Shown here: positions 36,400-44,916 of the stretch, in pieces | Layout: every line of letters starts with the position of its first letter | Numbering within the stretch: the first letter of the stretch is position 1 | NCBI RefSeq assembly: GCF_007830735.1 | Contig: NZ_VLLN01000002.1 | Coordinates: forward strand, 186,001 to 250,000 | Source: Geobacter argillaceus | Lineage (GTDB): Bacteria; Desulfobacterota; Desulfuromonadia; Geobacterales; DSM-12255 | DNA length: 64,000 bases | Direction of reading: 5' to 3' | Notes under the pieces: model-generated | Database searches by the model: none | What the model was told of the DNA's origin: nothing | The model's input: the letters and a program-made list of their open reading frames with translations, nothing else | Translations under genes and position numbers: made by a program

Positions 36400-36627
36400 A
36401 TGAAGAAAATCCCCAAATACAACGTGGTATCCCTGCGCATCAATGATGATGAAAAAAAGGCATTGCAACTGGTCAGCCGGGTCACCAGAAAAAGCGTGTC
36501 ACAGGTCATGCGGGAGGCGATGCTCCAATACTCGCACCACGTCAGTATCAGCGGTCTCAAGAAGGAACCAAGATCGCGCTCGTCACGCAGAGCCAGGCCC
36601 CTGTCCGTGGGAGCAGGAGACGAGTAA
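36400..36627 (+). CDS. Small ribbon-helix-helix-like DNA-binding protein
   Basis: The 75-residue protein has YNVVSLRINDDEKKALQLVS followed by RKSVSQVMREAMLQY. A strand with alternating residues and two helices fit a ribbon-helix-helix fold. The C-terminal tail is rich in Arg and Ser (RSRSSRRARP). A GAGGAG site precedes ATG 36400. Its stop overlaps the next start (TAATG), so the two small regulators are translated together. Targets are unknown; the palindrome at 36301 is a candidate site. Confidence 0.7.
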   Translation: MKKIPKYNVVSLRINDDEKKALQLVSRVTRKSVSQVMREAMLQYSHHVSISGLKKEPRSRSSRRARPLSVGAGDE

Positions 36628-36956
36628 TGATCAAGGAAAAGCACATGCAGACGGTCCAAACGACTGAGAAGGCGCTCATGCTCATGGATATCCTCGCCGA
36701 AGGGAACAGCAGCATGAGCATCGGCGATCTGGCCTTCAGTCTGCGGTGTACCCGGAGCGAAGCACTGCTCCTCTTGATAGCACTGGAAAGCAGGGGACTG
36801 GTTTCCTGGGATGAACGGAAAAAGATCTACCGCCTCGGCGATGAATCAAGGCGCCTCGCCGTCAAGTTTCTGGACACTGCCGACAAACCCAACAAACGGG
36901 TACCCACTCCCCTCACCCTCAAAAAGGGGACACAACTCGCCACCGCCGTGCAGTGA
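36627..36956 (+). CDS. Stand-alone IclR-type winged-helix protein
   Basis: 109 residues. TVQTTEKALMLMDILAEGNSS, MSIGDLAFSLRCTRSEALLLLIALESRGLVSWDERKKIYRLGDES is the pattern of an IclR winged helix, but the effector domain is missing and only a 35-residue tail (KRVPTPLTLKKGTQL) follows. GGAG lies eight bases before ATG 36627. It is coupled to the RHH gene and lies 78 bases before lplA. It may be a small co-regulator, or a naturally short paralogue of the nearby iclR. No sign of frameshift was found downstream. Confidence 0.7.
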   Translation: MIKEKHMQTVQTTEKALMLMDILAEGNSSMSIGDLAFSLRCTRSEALLLLIALESRGLVSWDERKKIYRLGDESRRLAVKFLDTADKPNKRVPTPLTLKKGTQLATAVQ

Positions 36957-37034
36957 GTTCCCCGACTCCGGCATGTACTCATCCCCCTGAGTGTGCTATT
37001 AAGGAAACTATCCTCACGCGCACAGGGGCACGTC

Positions 37035-37865
37035 ATGCCCGACACACGAAAAAACGGTCCTCAACGGTGGCGCTGCATTGACACCGGTCCCGCTGACGGA
37101 CCGACCAACATGGCCATTGACGAGGCACTTCTCTCCAGCTTCGACCCGAACGGGTCACGCCCCGTGCTCCGCCTGTACGGCTGGGCCCCGGCAACGCTGT
37201 CGCTGGGACGGTTCCAGAATGCGGAACAGGTCCTCGACCTGGATCGCTGTCATGCTGCCGGTGTCCCGGTTGTCCGCCGCATCACCGGCGGCGGTGTCAT
37301 CTACCATGCCGCGGAACTGACCTACAGCCTGGTCTGCGCCCCCCACCACCTCCCACCAGCCGCTTCCATAAAGGAATCGTTCCGAATTCTGACCTCCTTC
37401 CTCCTCTCCCTGTACCGGCAGCTCGGCCTCGATGCCTCCTACGCGGTCGATCGCCTTCCACCCGGCACAGTTCTCGGTGAACGGACGCCGTTTTGTTTCG
37501 CCGGCAAAGAGAGCTACGACATCCTGATAGGCGACAGAAAGATCGGCGGCAACGCCCAGCGCCGGCTGAAAAACGCCATCTTTCAGCACGGCTCCATTCC
37601 GCTCAGGAACATGACCGACGTAGGGGTACGCTTTCTGCGGGAAGCCCCTGTCGGAGTGAAAGAGGGAACCACGAGCCTGTGGGAAGAGGGGATTCGGCTG
37701 GAAGAGGGGTCGTTGAAAGATATGCTGAAAGCAGCCTTTCGGGAGAACCAGGGGGGGACACTAGAAACCGGCACGATCAGTTCCCGGGAAGAGGATGTTG
37801 CCGGAGAGCTTCTCGTCAAGTACCGCGGGGCCGCCTGGAATCTTGGGGAAACGAGCGGGGGGTAA
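37035..37865 (+). CDS. Lipoate-protein ligase A family (biotin/lipoate A/B protein ligase)
   Basis: The 276-residue protein matches the LplA fold: RWRCIDTGPADGPTNMAIDE, LRLYGWAPATLSLGRFQNAE, VVRRITGGGVIYHAAELTYS (the RRxxGGGxVxH lipoyl-AMP loop), and the catalytic lysine in ILIGDRKIGGNAQRRLKNAI. It attaches lipoate or octanoate to E2 and GcvH domains. The ATG at 37035 follows a GGGG; a GTG at 36993 is in frame. Lies in the region between the gcv operon and lipA. Whether it is a ligase or an octanoyl transferase (LipM) cannot be told. Confidence 0.88.
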   Translation: MPDTRKNGPQRWRCIDTGPADGPTNMAIDEALLSSFDPNGSRPVLRLYGWAPATLSLGRFQNAEQVLDLDRCHAAGVPVVRRITGGGVIYHAAELTYSLVCAPHHLPPAASIKESFRILTSFLLSLYRQLGLDASYAVDRLPPGTVLGERTPFCFAGKESYDILIGDRKIGGNAQRRLKNAIFQHGSIPLRNMTDVGVRFLREAPVGVKEGTTSLWEEGIRLEEGSLKDMLKAAFRENQGGTLETGTISSREEDVAGELLVKYRGAAWNLGETSGG

Positions 37866-37918
37866 TCCCGAACCAGCCCGTTATCCCGCAGAGAAGGTAT
37901 CCCACGACGATCGCCTCC

Positions 37919-40900
37919 TTACTGGGCAACCGCGCCGAACTCGACCCGACTGCCTGACATCTCCTGCTGTTTCGGGGGGGCGAAGATATCGCCGCTCTTT
38001 TCGAAAATCCGCTCCTGCGGCAGTTTGACGTCGTTTACCAAAAAGGTGCGTACCGCCATTGCCCGTTCCCGTGCCAGTGCCCGCAGTTGTTGCTCTCCCA
38101 CCACGGTGTTGGCCAGGATCAGCTTCTTCATCTCCGCATCGGGCAGGCTCTTCAGGGTGCCGATGATCGTGCGCGGCTTCGGAAACTTCTCCTTTTCGTA
38201 CACACTCTTCAACAACACCGAGGACTCGGCCGGCAGGATCTCCGCACTATCCGTGGTCTGGCCGGCAACGTCCCGCTTCTCCTTTACCAATGCCAGCAAC
38301 TTCTCGGTCTTCATCTTCTTCAGGAGCAGTTCGCTCCGGTACCCTTCCGCGTCACGCTCCCGGTCGACAAAGCCGGTCAATTCCAGCTTGATGGCCGGTC
38401 GGTCCAGCAACGCCTTGGCAAGATTGCGCAGTTTCCCCTCCTCGGCTGCGCTCAATCTGCTCGTTCCCGGGGCAAAGGCAACGCCGCTGAAGTCGTCGCC
38501 ACCGCCGAACATGGACTGGAGAAGGGAGAAGGGGGACGTTGCCGCCTTGACCAGCAGGTTCTTCAGTATCTGCCAGACCACTCCCCAGATGCTGAAATCG
38601 GGATCATCGGTACGGCCGGCCACCGGCAGGTCGAGCCGGATCTCACCCTTCCGGTCTTTGAGCAGGGCCACGGCCAAACGGACCGGCAGCCTGGTTGCCT
38701 TGTCGCTCTCAACGGCATTGCCAAAGGTCAGCTGGTCCATGAACACCTTGTTTTCCGCCTTGAGACGCTTCTGCTCGATCAGGTACTTGAGGTCAAGCGT
38801 CAGCTTCCCCTTGTCCACGGTGTAGCCGAGATAGGTGCCCGAGTAAGGGGTCATGGGGGCCAGTTCGATATCGCTGAAACGGATCAGGATATCCAGGAAC
38901 AGATCACCCTTGAGCGGATTGATCCGGCCGGTAATGCGCAGCGGCGACTGGTTCTCCAGATTGCCCCGCAGGTCCACGTCAGCAACCTTCCCCTCCTCAG
39001 AGGTCAACCCGCTCACCCTCCCCCCCAGATTGACCATGGTGGTGGAAAATTCCCGGCTCAGGTGGCGGTCGGTGAAATTGAGGACCCCGTCCTGAAGGGT
39101 GACGGTATCGATCCGGATACTCTTGTTAGGAGGAGCCGCCGCGGCAGAAGCCGGCGCCGCCGAAGGCGCGGCTACCGCTGGAGCCGCTACGGGCTTGGTG
39201 GCCACGGCTGCTGCTGGATCGGGCCGATAGAGATCCTGCAGGTTGACTACGCCCTGCCGGTTGATGATGACCCTGGCGTAGTAGTTGTTGAGCGAAACGC
39301 CGGCCAGCTGCAGGGAGAAGGGAGCAAGGGTGCCGCTCACCCCATCGAGTTGCAGGCTCTCCCACTTGAGCAGGTCCTCGTTCTCCTCGGCGTCGAGACT
39401 GTAGAAGTTGCGCACCCCCAGGCTCCCCTTGAAACTGCCGCCAATCCCGGCTGTACGGGCGGTCAGGTCGAGAGCCAGGGTCGCGTCCAGCGAGCCGTCG
39501 GCCAGCACCACGTTCACCCCGTCCGGCAGGTACGGATCGGCATCCAGCACCGGAATCCGCGCCAGCGCCACGTTTCCCTTGAAAAGGAACGGGACCGGAC
39601 AGATGCGGCCGTCAACCTTGAGGGAACCCTTCTGGCCATAGCCGGCAGCAAAGCGAAACGGCATGGAAGTCATCCGGGGCCCGCGCAGGTCTGACAGGGA
39701 AAGGCTCGCCTTCTTCAGGGTAAAGGTCGGTGCGTCTTCACGGGTATGGTCGGTAAACGAGGCATTAAGGCCGCTCATCGTTACCTGCTTCACAGTAAAG
39801 CGCAGCGGCGTGCCCTTCTCATCACGCGTTTTCTGCTTCGCCGGCAGCGGCACCGATGCGGCCGGCTGCGTTTTGAGCAGGCGCGCTGGCGAAAAAACGC
39901 CGCTGGCGTCACGGGAAATAACGACCTCTCCCCCCTGCTGTGTCACCTTATCAACCGTGAGGGACTGCTCCTTCTGGCTGTAGGCCGCCCCGTTCACCGC
40001 CAGGAGCGGGATTCTGATCCCTTCCCGCGGGGCGAATGAAAGTGCCAGCTGCCGCAGCTGCAGGTCACCGCCAGCGATTCGCAGCCCCTCTTCTGCCGAG
40101 TAACTCAGCTCGCCGCTGGCATTGAGCCGCCCGGAAATCGGCGCGGTGAGATAGTTGGCAAGGTAGGGATAGGAAATCTCCACAACCCCGTTGGTGAGAA
40201 CCGGACGGACGGTGAACGCCAGTGGAGTGACGCACAGGGTGCCGCTGGCGGCGAACTGTTCGTTGCGGGGGGTAGTGAACCCCAGGGAGAGGTTGGCGAT
40301 TTTCCCCTGCTCGCTGGAAAAACCGGTCACCGTAATTGCCAGCTGCCTCGCCTCGGCCGTGAACCCACCGGGTGGGACGGCATCGCTGAAGCGCACCGTG
40401 CCGTTGGTCACCCGCGTCTCGCCAACGGCTATGAGCGGCTGTGCAGCCTTTCCTGCCGTCTGCCCCCGGGTCTTGCCGGCTTCAGTAGAGTGCTTGCCAG
40501 AGTTACCGCGGTCCGTCAATCGCTGGAAATTCCACCCTCCCTGCCGATTCCGGGCTACGGTAACCACAGGGGTATCCAGAGAAATGCTCGCGGCCCGGTA
40601 TTCGCCACTGAGCAGCCCGATCCGGGCAATGGCCAGCTTCCCCTCTGACAGGGTAAACAGCGGCTCACCGCTACGTTCCCTCAAATCGATCCCGTTCAGG
40701 GTGACCGTTCCGGTTGCGGCGATATCGGGCTTTTCCCCTTTGGTCAGGCGGTGGTTGACAATAAGATCCGTGGAGAAACGGCCGGCCGTTACCCGCAGCG
40801 GCAACTCCTTGGGGAAATAGGCGGCGTAAAAGGGGATCTCCAATTCGCGGAGCTTTATGGCGACAGATGCCTCCATCCCCTTGGCAAACGGCTTCATCTT

Positions 40901-41518
40901 CCCCTCGAAAGCCAGGGGCGCGCCGTTGACCAGAGCGGTCAGTTTCGGCGCCACATACCGGTCGGCCAGGTAGGGGATGTTGCTGACAAAAGGGATCTGA
41001 ATAAGGAGCTGCCGGACGGTATGCAGTTTCGGGGTCGACAGGGCATCGTCCCGGAAATCGATCGAGCCGTTGCTCAGGACGATATTGTTGAGGGAAAATC
41101 GGGCCGGTTCGCCCGGTTCCTTTTTCTTCTCTTCAGGCTTTTTCTCCAGCAGATCGCTGAAATTGAACCGATTCGGACCGGTCCTGACGATGCGCACGCG
41201 GGGTGCGGCCAGGCTGATGTCGTTGAGAACCGGCGCCAGTCGCCAGACTGAAGCGGGGCTCACCCGCACCCGGGCGCTGCTGAAGGAGACGAACGGGAGG
41301 CTGCTCCCCTTTTCGCTCAGCCTGACTCCCTCCAGCCCCGCACTCCAGGTAAGAGGGTTTATGGATATCCGGCCGACGGTGAGGGTGCGGCCGGTCGCAC
41401 GGCTGACCTGCTGTTCCAGCTGGCTCCGGACGATGCCCGGGAGTATAAAGGCAATGAACCCAGCGCACAGCAGAGCTGCCACAAACACCCCGATCAACCA
41501 TTTGCGCCAGCGTGCCAT
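37919..41518 (-). CDS. Large AsmA-like / DUF748 envelope protein
   Basis: The 1,199-residue protein begins with one membrane helix (WLIGVFVAALLCAGFIAFIL) and otherwise is beta-rich, periplasmic. Near the N-terminus are TGRTLTVGRISINPLTWSA and LNDISLAAPRVRIVRTGPNR, typical of DUF748/AsmA repeats. A low-complexity Ala/Pro linker (AAVATKPVAAPAVAAP) lies around residue 780. The last 200 residues include an OmpA-like stretch (AKALLDRPAIKLELTGFVDR and REDAEG-like). AsmA-type proteins move lipids to the outer membrane or help its assembly. ATG 41518 is preferred over 41530 because GGAGAACACA precedes it at good distance. It is transcribed alone, converging with lplA. Confidence 0.85.
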   Translation of the reverse strand: MARWRKWLIGVFVAALLCAGFIAFILPGIVRSQLEQQVSRATGRTLTVGRISINPLTWSAGLEGVRLSEKGSSLPFVSFSSARVRVSPASVWRLAPVLNDISLAAPRVRIVRTGPNRFNFSDLLEKKPEEKKKEPGEPARFSLNNIVLSNGSIDFRDDALSTPKLHTVRQLLIQIPFVSNIPYLADRYVAPKLTALVNGAPLAFEGKMKPFAKGMEASVAIKLRELEIPFYAAYFPKELPLRVTAGRFSTDLIVNHRLTKGEKPDIAATGTVTLNGIDLRERSGEPLFTLSEGKLAIARIGLLSGEYRAASISLDTPVVTVARNRQGGWNFQRLTDRGNSGKHSTEAGKTRGQTAGKAAQPLIAVGETRVTNGTVRFSDAVPPGGFTAEARQLAITVTGFSSEQGKIANLSLGFTTPRNEQFAASGTLCVTPLAFTVRPVLTNGVVEISYPYLANYLTAPISGRLNASGELSYSAEEGLRIAGGDLQLRQLALSFAPREGIRIPLLAVNGAAYSQKEQSLTVDKVTQQGGEVVISRDASGVFSPARLLKTQPAASVPLPAKQKTRDEKGTPLRFTVKQVTMSGLNASFTDHTREDAPTFTLKKASLSLSDLRGPRMTSMPFRFAAGYGQKGSLKVDGRICPVPFLFKGNVALARIPVLDADPYLPDGVNVVLADGSLDATLALDLTARTAGIGGSFKGSLGVRNFYSLDAEENEDLLKWESLQLDGVSGTLAPFSLQLAGVSLNNYYARVIINRQGVVNLQDLYRPDPAAAVATKPVAAPAVAAPSAAPASAAAAPPNKSIRIDTVTLQDGVLNFTDRHLSREFSTTMVNLGGRVSGLTSEEGKVADVDLRGNLENQSPLRITGRINPLKGDLFLDILIRFSDIELAPMTPYSGTYLGYTVDKGKLTLDLKYLIEQKRLKAENKVFMDQLTFGNAVESDKATRLPVRLAVALLKDRKGEIRLDLPVAGRTDDPDFSIWGVVWQILKNLLVKAATSPFSLLQSMFGGGDDFSGVAFAPGTSRLSAAEEGKLRNLAKALLDRPAIKLELTGFVDRERDAEGYRSELLLKKMKTEKLLALVKEKRDVAGQTTDSAEILPAESSVLLKSVYEKEKFPKPRTIIGTLKSLPDAEMKKLILANTVVGEQQLRALARERAMAVRTFLVNDVKLPQERIFEKSGDIFAPPKQQEMSGSRVEFGAVAQ

Positions 41519-41649
41519 TGTGTTCTCCATGTGTGCTGTTCTGAACTGCTATCGTAAGACTATAACGCCGGGGAGCGTCGAGTCAAACGGATAGATTCCG
41601 GTTGCGCCTCGTCCCGGATCAGGGTAGAAAAGGGCAGAAGGGGGTATTA

Positions 41650-42510
41650 ATGGAAATCCGGAGAAAACCGTCCTGGCTGCAGAAGAAGGTCTCCCCAGCC
41701 GCCAATGCCGACATGGAACGGCTCCTGGCAGGCCTTTCGCTGCACACGGTCTGCCAGGAGGCCTCCTGCCCGAACATCAGCGAATGCTTCCGGCAGCGGC
41801 AGGCCACCTTCCTGATCCTGGGGGCCATCTGCACCCGGCACTGCACCTTCTGCAACGTCGGAAAAGCGTCCCCCCTGCCGGCCGACCCCCAGGAGCCGGG
41901 GCGCGTCGCCGATGCGGTGCAGCGGCTGGCCCTGGCCCATGTGGTGGTCACCTCCCCCACCCGGGACGACCTTGCCGACGGCGGTGCCAACCACTACGCC
42001 GCAACGGTGGCGGCCATCCGGCGCTCGGCACCGGAGACCGCCATAGAACTCCTGATCCCCGACCTGCAAGGGGACCGGAAGGCGCTGGAAACGATCCAGC
42101 ATGCCGGGCCGAACATCCTGGGGCACAACCTGGAGACGGTTCCCCGTCTCTACCATATCCGGGCCGGCGCCGATTACAACCGCTCACTGGAACTCCTCCG
42201 CATGGCACGGGAGATCGCCCCGGAGATCCCGACCAAGTCGGGGGTCATGCTCGGACTGGGAGAGACGGAAGAGGAGCTGCTTGCCGTCCTGACTGACTTG
42301 CGTGGCGTCGGCTGCGCCTACGTGAGCATCGGCCAGTACCTGGCACCCAGCCGCCGCCACCAGCCGGTGGTGGAGTTCGTCCCGCCGGAGCGTTTCGAGC
42401 AGTTGAAAGCGGCAGCCGAGGGGCTTGGCTTCGCCCATGTGGAGAGCGGCCCGTATGTCCGCAGCTCCTATCATGCGGACCGGTATCATGCTGCAGATGC
42501 CCGCACGTGA
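41650..42510 (+). CDS. lipA: Lipoyl synthase
   Basis: LipA inserts two sulfurs into octanoyl chains. The 286-residue protein has the auxiliary cluster motif CQEASCPNISECF (about residues 36-48) and the radical SAM motif CTRHCTFCNVGKA. Other family segments are VVTSPTRDDLADGGANHYA, LIPDLQGDRKALETIQ, YNRSLELLR, KSGVMLGLGETEEEL and IGQYLAPSRRHQPVV; a Ser for the C-terminal cluster is in SSYHADRYHA. AGAAGGGGG precedes ATG 41650. Makes the cofactor for GcvH. Confidence 0.97.
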   Translation: MEIRRKPSWLQKKVSPAANADMERLLAGLSLHTVCQEASCPNISECFRQRQATFLILGAICTRHCTFCNVGKASPLPADPQEPGRVADAVQRLALAHVVVTSPTRDDLADGGANHYAATVAAIRRSAPETAIELLIPDLQGDRKALETIQHAGPNILGHNLETVPRLYHIRAGADYNRSLELLRMAREIAPEIPTKSGVMLGLGETEEELLAVLTDLRGVGCAYVSIGQYLAPSRRHQPVVEFVPPERFEQLKAAAEGLGFAHVESGPYVRSSYHADRYHAADART

Positions 42511-42915
42511 GCTGAGCAAAGGAAGTTGAAGCCATGCGTGTTCAGCAGCCGGAATGGATCGTTCAGGGCGCCTCGAAGGGAGATGGCATGACATGCCTCC
42601 ATTCTGGCATTTCTTGCTGGTGGCTGATACCATCCTGAATCCATTAAGCCTCTACGACGTCTTAGCCCACCTCTCGGATTGCGACATATATCCACCGGAA
42701 GGTCGCAGTGTCGCCGTCCGGATATCGTTTCACACGCCCACCAATCAAGGTAACTCATCGCCGACGCAACCGTTTTCAGTAAGATATATCCACCTACTGT
42801 AAATTCTCCTTACACCCCTTTATTAGCCGCAAATAATCAATTTCTTTTCCGATCAACGGATAAAGCGACCTGATATCGCACGAATATTTCCCCCCAACAC
42901 TGCCCGAACAACCAA
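42511..42915. other. Non-coding stretch after lipA
   Basis: About 400 bases without a credible gene. Short ORFs on both strands (for example 42554-42802 plus) lack ribosome sites and codon bias. The sequence becomes AT-rich from 42780 onward. TATATCCACC occurs twice (about 42688 and 42784), and TCCGGATAT at 42717 partly mirrors the first, so these may be activator sites for the sigma-54 promoter downstream. Confidence 0.5.
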
Positions 42916-42930
42916 TGGCACCAAATTTGC
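42916..42930 (+). promoter_or_regulatory. Sigma-54 (RpoN) promoter of the cytochrome leader
   Basis: TGGCAC-N5-TTGC matches the -24/-12 consensus exactly (GG at 42917-42918, GC at 42929-42930). Transcription would begin near 42942 and pass through a structured leader to the cytochrome gene at 43199. An enhancer-binding protein would be needed; none is encoded nearby. Confidence 0.7.
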
Positions 42931-42941
42931 CTGGAGCACCT

Positions 42942-43108
42942 TAGCGGCAGGGTAGCACAACCATCAACTCACAATGCAATCACGGGCGCATGGGGCGAGT
43001 CGTGAAAAGGAACTTGTTCCAGTGCCGTCGCGCTCGGATGGAAGAGGTTGCCCATGAATAATGTACTCCATAAGATCAACTGAGGGCCTGCATTGATGGC
43101 CCTTTTTT
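42942..43108 (+). ncRNA. Structured leader RNA ending in a terminator (riboswitch or sRNA candidate)
   Basis: About 165 bases lie between the sigma-54 promoter and an intrinsic terminator. CATGGG (42989-42994) can pair with CCCATG (43051-43056), enclosing a GGAA-CTTG-TTCC hairpin (43009-43020) and a GC-rich arm. It does not match the c-di-GMP, cGAMP, cobalamin or glycine aptamers as I know them. The ORF content is nil. The location before a cytochrome gene recalls leader-controlled cytochromes of Geobacter. Could equally be an independent small RNA. Confidence 0.45.
43084..43108 (+). terminator. Intrinsic terminator in the cytochrome leader
   Basis: GGGCC (43084-43088) pairs with GGCCC (43098-43102) and is followed by six T. 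It is 91 bases before the cytochrome ATG and downstream of the sigma-54 promoter, so it either ends a small RNA or controls read-through into the cytochrome gene. Confidence 0.8.
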
Positions 43109-43198
43109 ATTGCAATCACAAACTGTTTTACTCAACTTTCATTCCACCGCAGAACAGGAACACAATAAACAACTGCTAAGGGTACTAGGGGGAGCGTC

Positions 43199-44866
43199 AT
43201 GAAAAAAATAATTTTCACTGTATCCATCCTTTCGCTTGTTTTCATCCTGAATGGCTGCGTCGGCAGCGATCCCGGGGGCTCGGCGCCCGTAGCGGGAAGG
43301 GTCTCAGGCGCCGCCACCGGCACGTATGCCCTCATCGCCTGGAACGACCTCGGCATGCACTGCATTGATCACGACTATTCGGTCTTTGCCATTCTTCCCC
43401 CCTACAACAACCTCCATGCCCAGCTGATAGACCGCCTCAGCGGCAAGCTGGTCACCTCGGGCGTGACCCTCACCTACGAGGCAACTCCCGACACGCGCGG
43501 CTCGCTCAACACCACGAGCCAGGGGAAAACGAATTTCTGGCAGTGGGTGTTCTCCCTCTTCGGGGTGACGCTCCCGACGGACAGGGGACTGGCGGGAAAT
43601 CCCGTGCCGAGCCTCACCCCCGCGCCCATGGCCTACGACCCTGCCCTCGGCTTCTGGAAGGCAGAGGGGCTGCCGATCGTTCCCTATGACGACGCAGGGA
43701 ACACCAACTACTACCCGATGGTGAAGGTCGTGGCAAAGGACGCCCGCGGGAAGGTTCTCGCCACCATCGTAACGGTCCTGCCGGTGAGCGACGAGTTGGC
43801 GTGCAGCCACTGCCACGCCTCGGGTACCGGCGACCCCGCGGCCCAGCCCTCCCCGGCCTGGGTCTACGACTCCAATCCCGAAAAGGACTGGAAGCGGAAC
43901 ATTCTCCGGCTCCACGACAATAGGAACGGAGCCAACCCGCTCTATGCCACGGCCCTCGCCTTCAACGGCTTTTCGTCGGCAGGTCTCCTGGCGACCTCAG
44001 ACAGTGGCAGACCGATTCTCTGCGCCAGCTGCCACCCCTCCAACGCCCTGGGGACGAAGGGAGTAGCAGGGGTGAAGCAGCTCACCACCTCGATGCACTC
44101 GTGGCACGGGGTCCACGCCATGGATGACAACACCGGCATGCCCCTCGACCAGACCATGGACCGAACCGGCTGTTACTACTGCCACCCGGGATCGACTACC
44201 CAGTGTCTGCGGGGGGTGATGGGGATCGCCAAGAACCCGGACGGCTCGGCCGCCCTCCAGTGCCAGAGCTGCCACGGCCCCATGTCTGTCGTGGGGGCCT
44301 TGGGGAGGAAAGGCTGGATCGATGTGCCGAAGTGCCAGTACTGCCATTACCAGTCCGCTGACGGCACCTACGTGCGGGACAACAACGCCTTTGACGGTTC
44401 CGGCAATTTCCGCCAGGCAACAAGCATCTTCTCGACGGGCGCCGCGCTCTACAAGCTCGGCGCTACCCACGGAGCCATGCAGTGCGAAGCATGTCACGGC
44501 TCGACCCATGCCGAGTACGCAACTTCCGAGGCAAATGACAATGTCCAGAGCACACAGCTGCAGGGATACCCGGGGACGGTTGCGGAATGTACCGTCTGCC
44601 ACCTGCGGGAACTGCCGCAGAGCGATGCGGGTGGTCCGCACGGTCTCCACACCCTCGGCCAGGGCTGGGTCTATACCCATACTCGTGCCGCCAAGGCCGA
44701 CCCGCAGGCCTGCACCGTCTGCCACGGCAAGGACTACCGGGGAACCAGGCTCTCCCGGACCTTCACGACGCGAAGCTTCCACTCCACCGGACAGGACCTG
44801 AAGGTCTATGCTAAGGGGCAAACGGTGAGCTGTTATGATTGCCACACCAACCCGCCCGGCAGATAG
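43199..44866 (+). CDS. Outer-surface multihaem cytochrome c lipoprotein, nine CxxCH motifs
   Basis: This 555-residue protein has a lipoprotein signal (IIFTVSILSLVFILNGC, Cys-20 lipidated) and nine CxxCH motifs: CSHCH, CASCH, CYYCH, CQSCH, CQYCH, CEACH, CTVCH, CTVCH and CYDCH. The haem part starts only after about 200 residues; the N-terminal region has GTYALIAWNDLGMHCIDHDY and KVVAKDARGKVLATIVTVLP. Electron transfer at the outer membrane is the expected role, as for other Geobacter Omc cytochromes, though it is not one that I can name. AGGGGGAGC precedes ATG 43199. A broken multicopper oxidase gene follows. Confidence 0.92.
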   Translation: MKKIIFTVSILSLVFILNGCVGSDPGGSAPVAGRVSGAATGTYALIAWNDLGMHCIDHDYSVFAILPPYNNLHAQLIDRLSGKLVTSGVTLTYEATPDTRGSLNTTSQGKTNFWQWVFSLFGVTLPTDRGLAGNPVPSLTPAPMAYDPALGFWKAEGLPIVPYDDAGNTNYYPMVKVVAKDARGKVLATIVTVLPVSDELACSHCHASGTGDPAAQPSPAWVYDSNPEKDWKRNILRLHDNRNGANPLYATALAFNGFSSAGLLATSDSGRPILCASCHPSNALGTKGVAGVKQLTTSMHSWHGVHAMDDNTGMPLDQTMDRTGCYYCHPGSTTQCLRGVMGIAKNPDGSAALQCQSCHGPMSVVGALGRKGWIDVPKCQYCHYQSADGTYVRDNNAFDGSGNFRQATSIFSTGAALYKLGATHGAMQCEACHGSTHAEYATSEANDNVQSTQLQGYPGTVAECTVCHLRELPQSDAGGPHGLHTLGQGWVYTHTRAAKADPQACTVCHGKDYRGTRLSRTFTTRSFHSTGQDLKVYAKGQTVSCYDCHTNPPGR

Positions 44867-44916
44867 TGGCCCGGATGGACGACGAAGGATTTCCCAAACT
44901 ATCCGGAGGTACGCCA

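Noticed and set aside
42554-42802. An 82-codon ORF between lipA and the cytochrome
   Set aside because: No ribosome site, no motif, and a competing ORF of equal size on the other strand; treated as non-coding.
42942-43108. Leader as a c-di-GMP or cGAMP (GEMM) riboswitch
   Set aside because: The conserved GEMM core and tetraloop-receptor elements are not found on either strand, so the class was left open.
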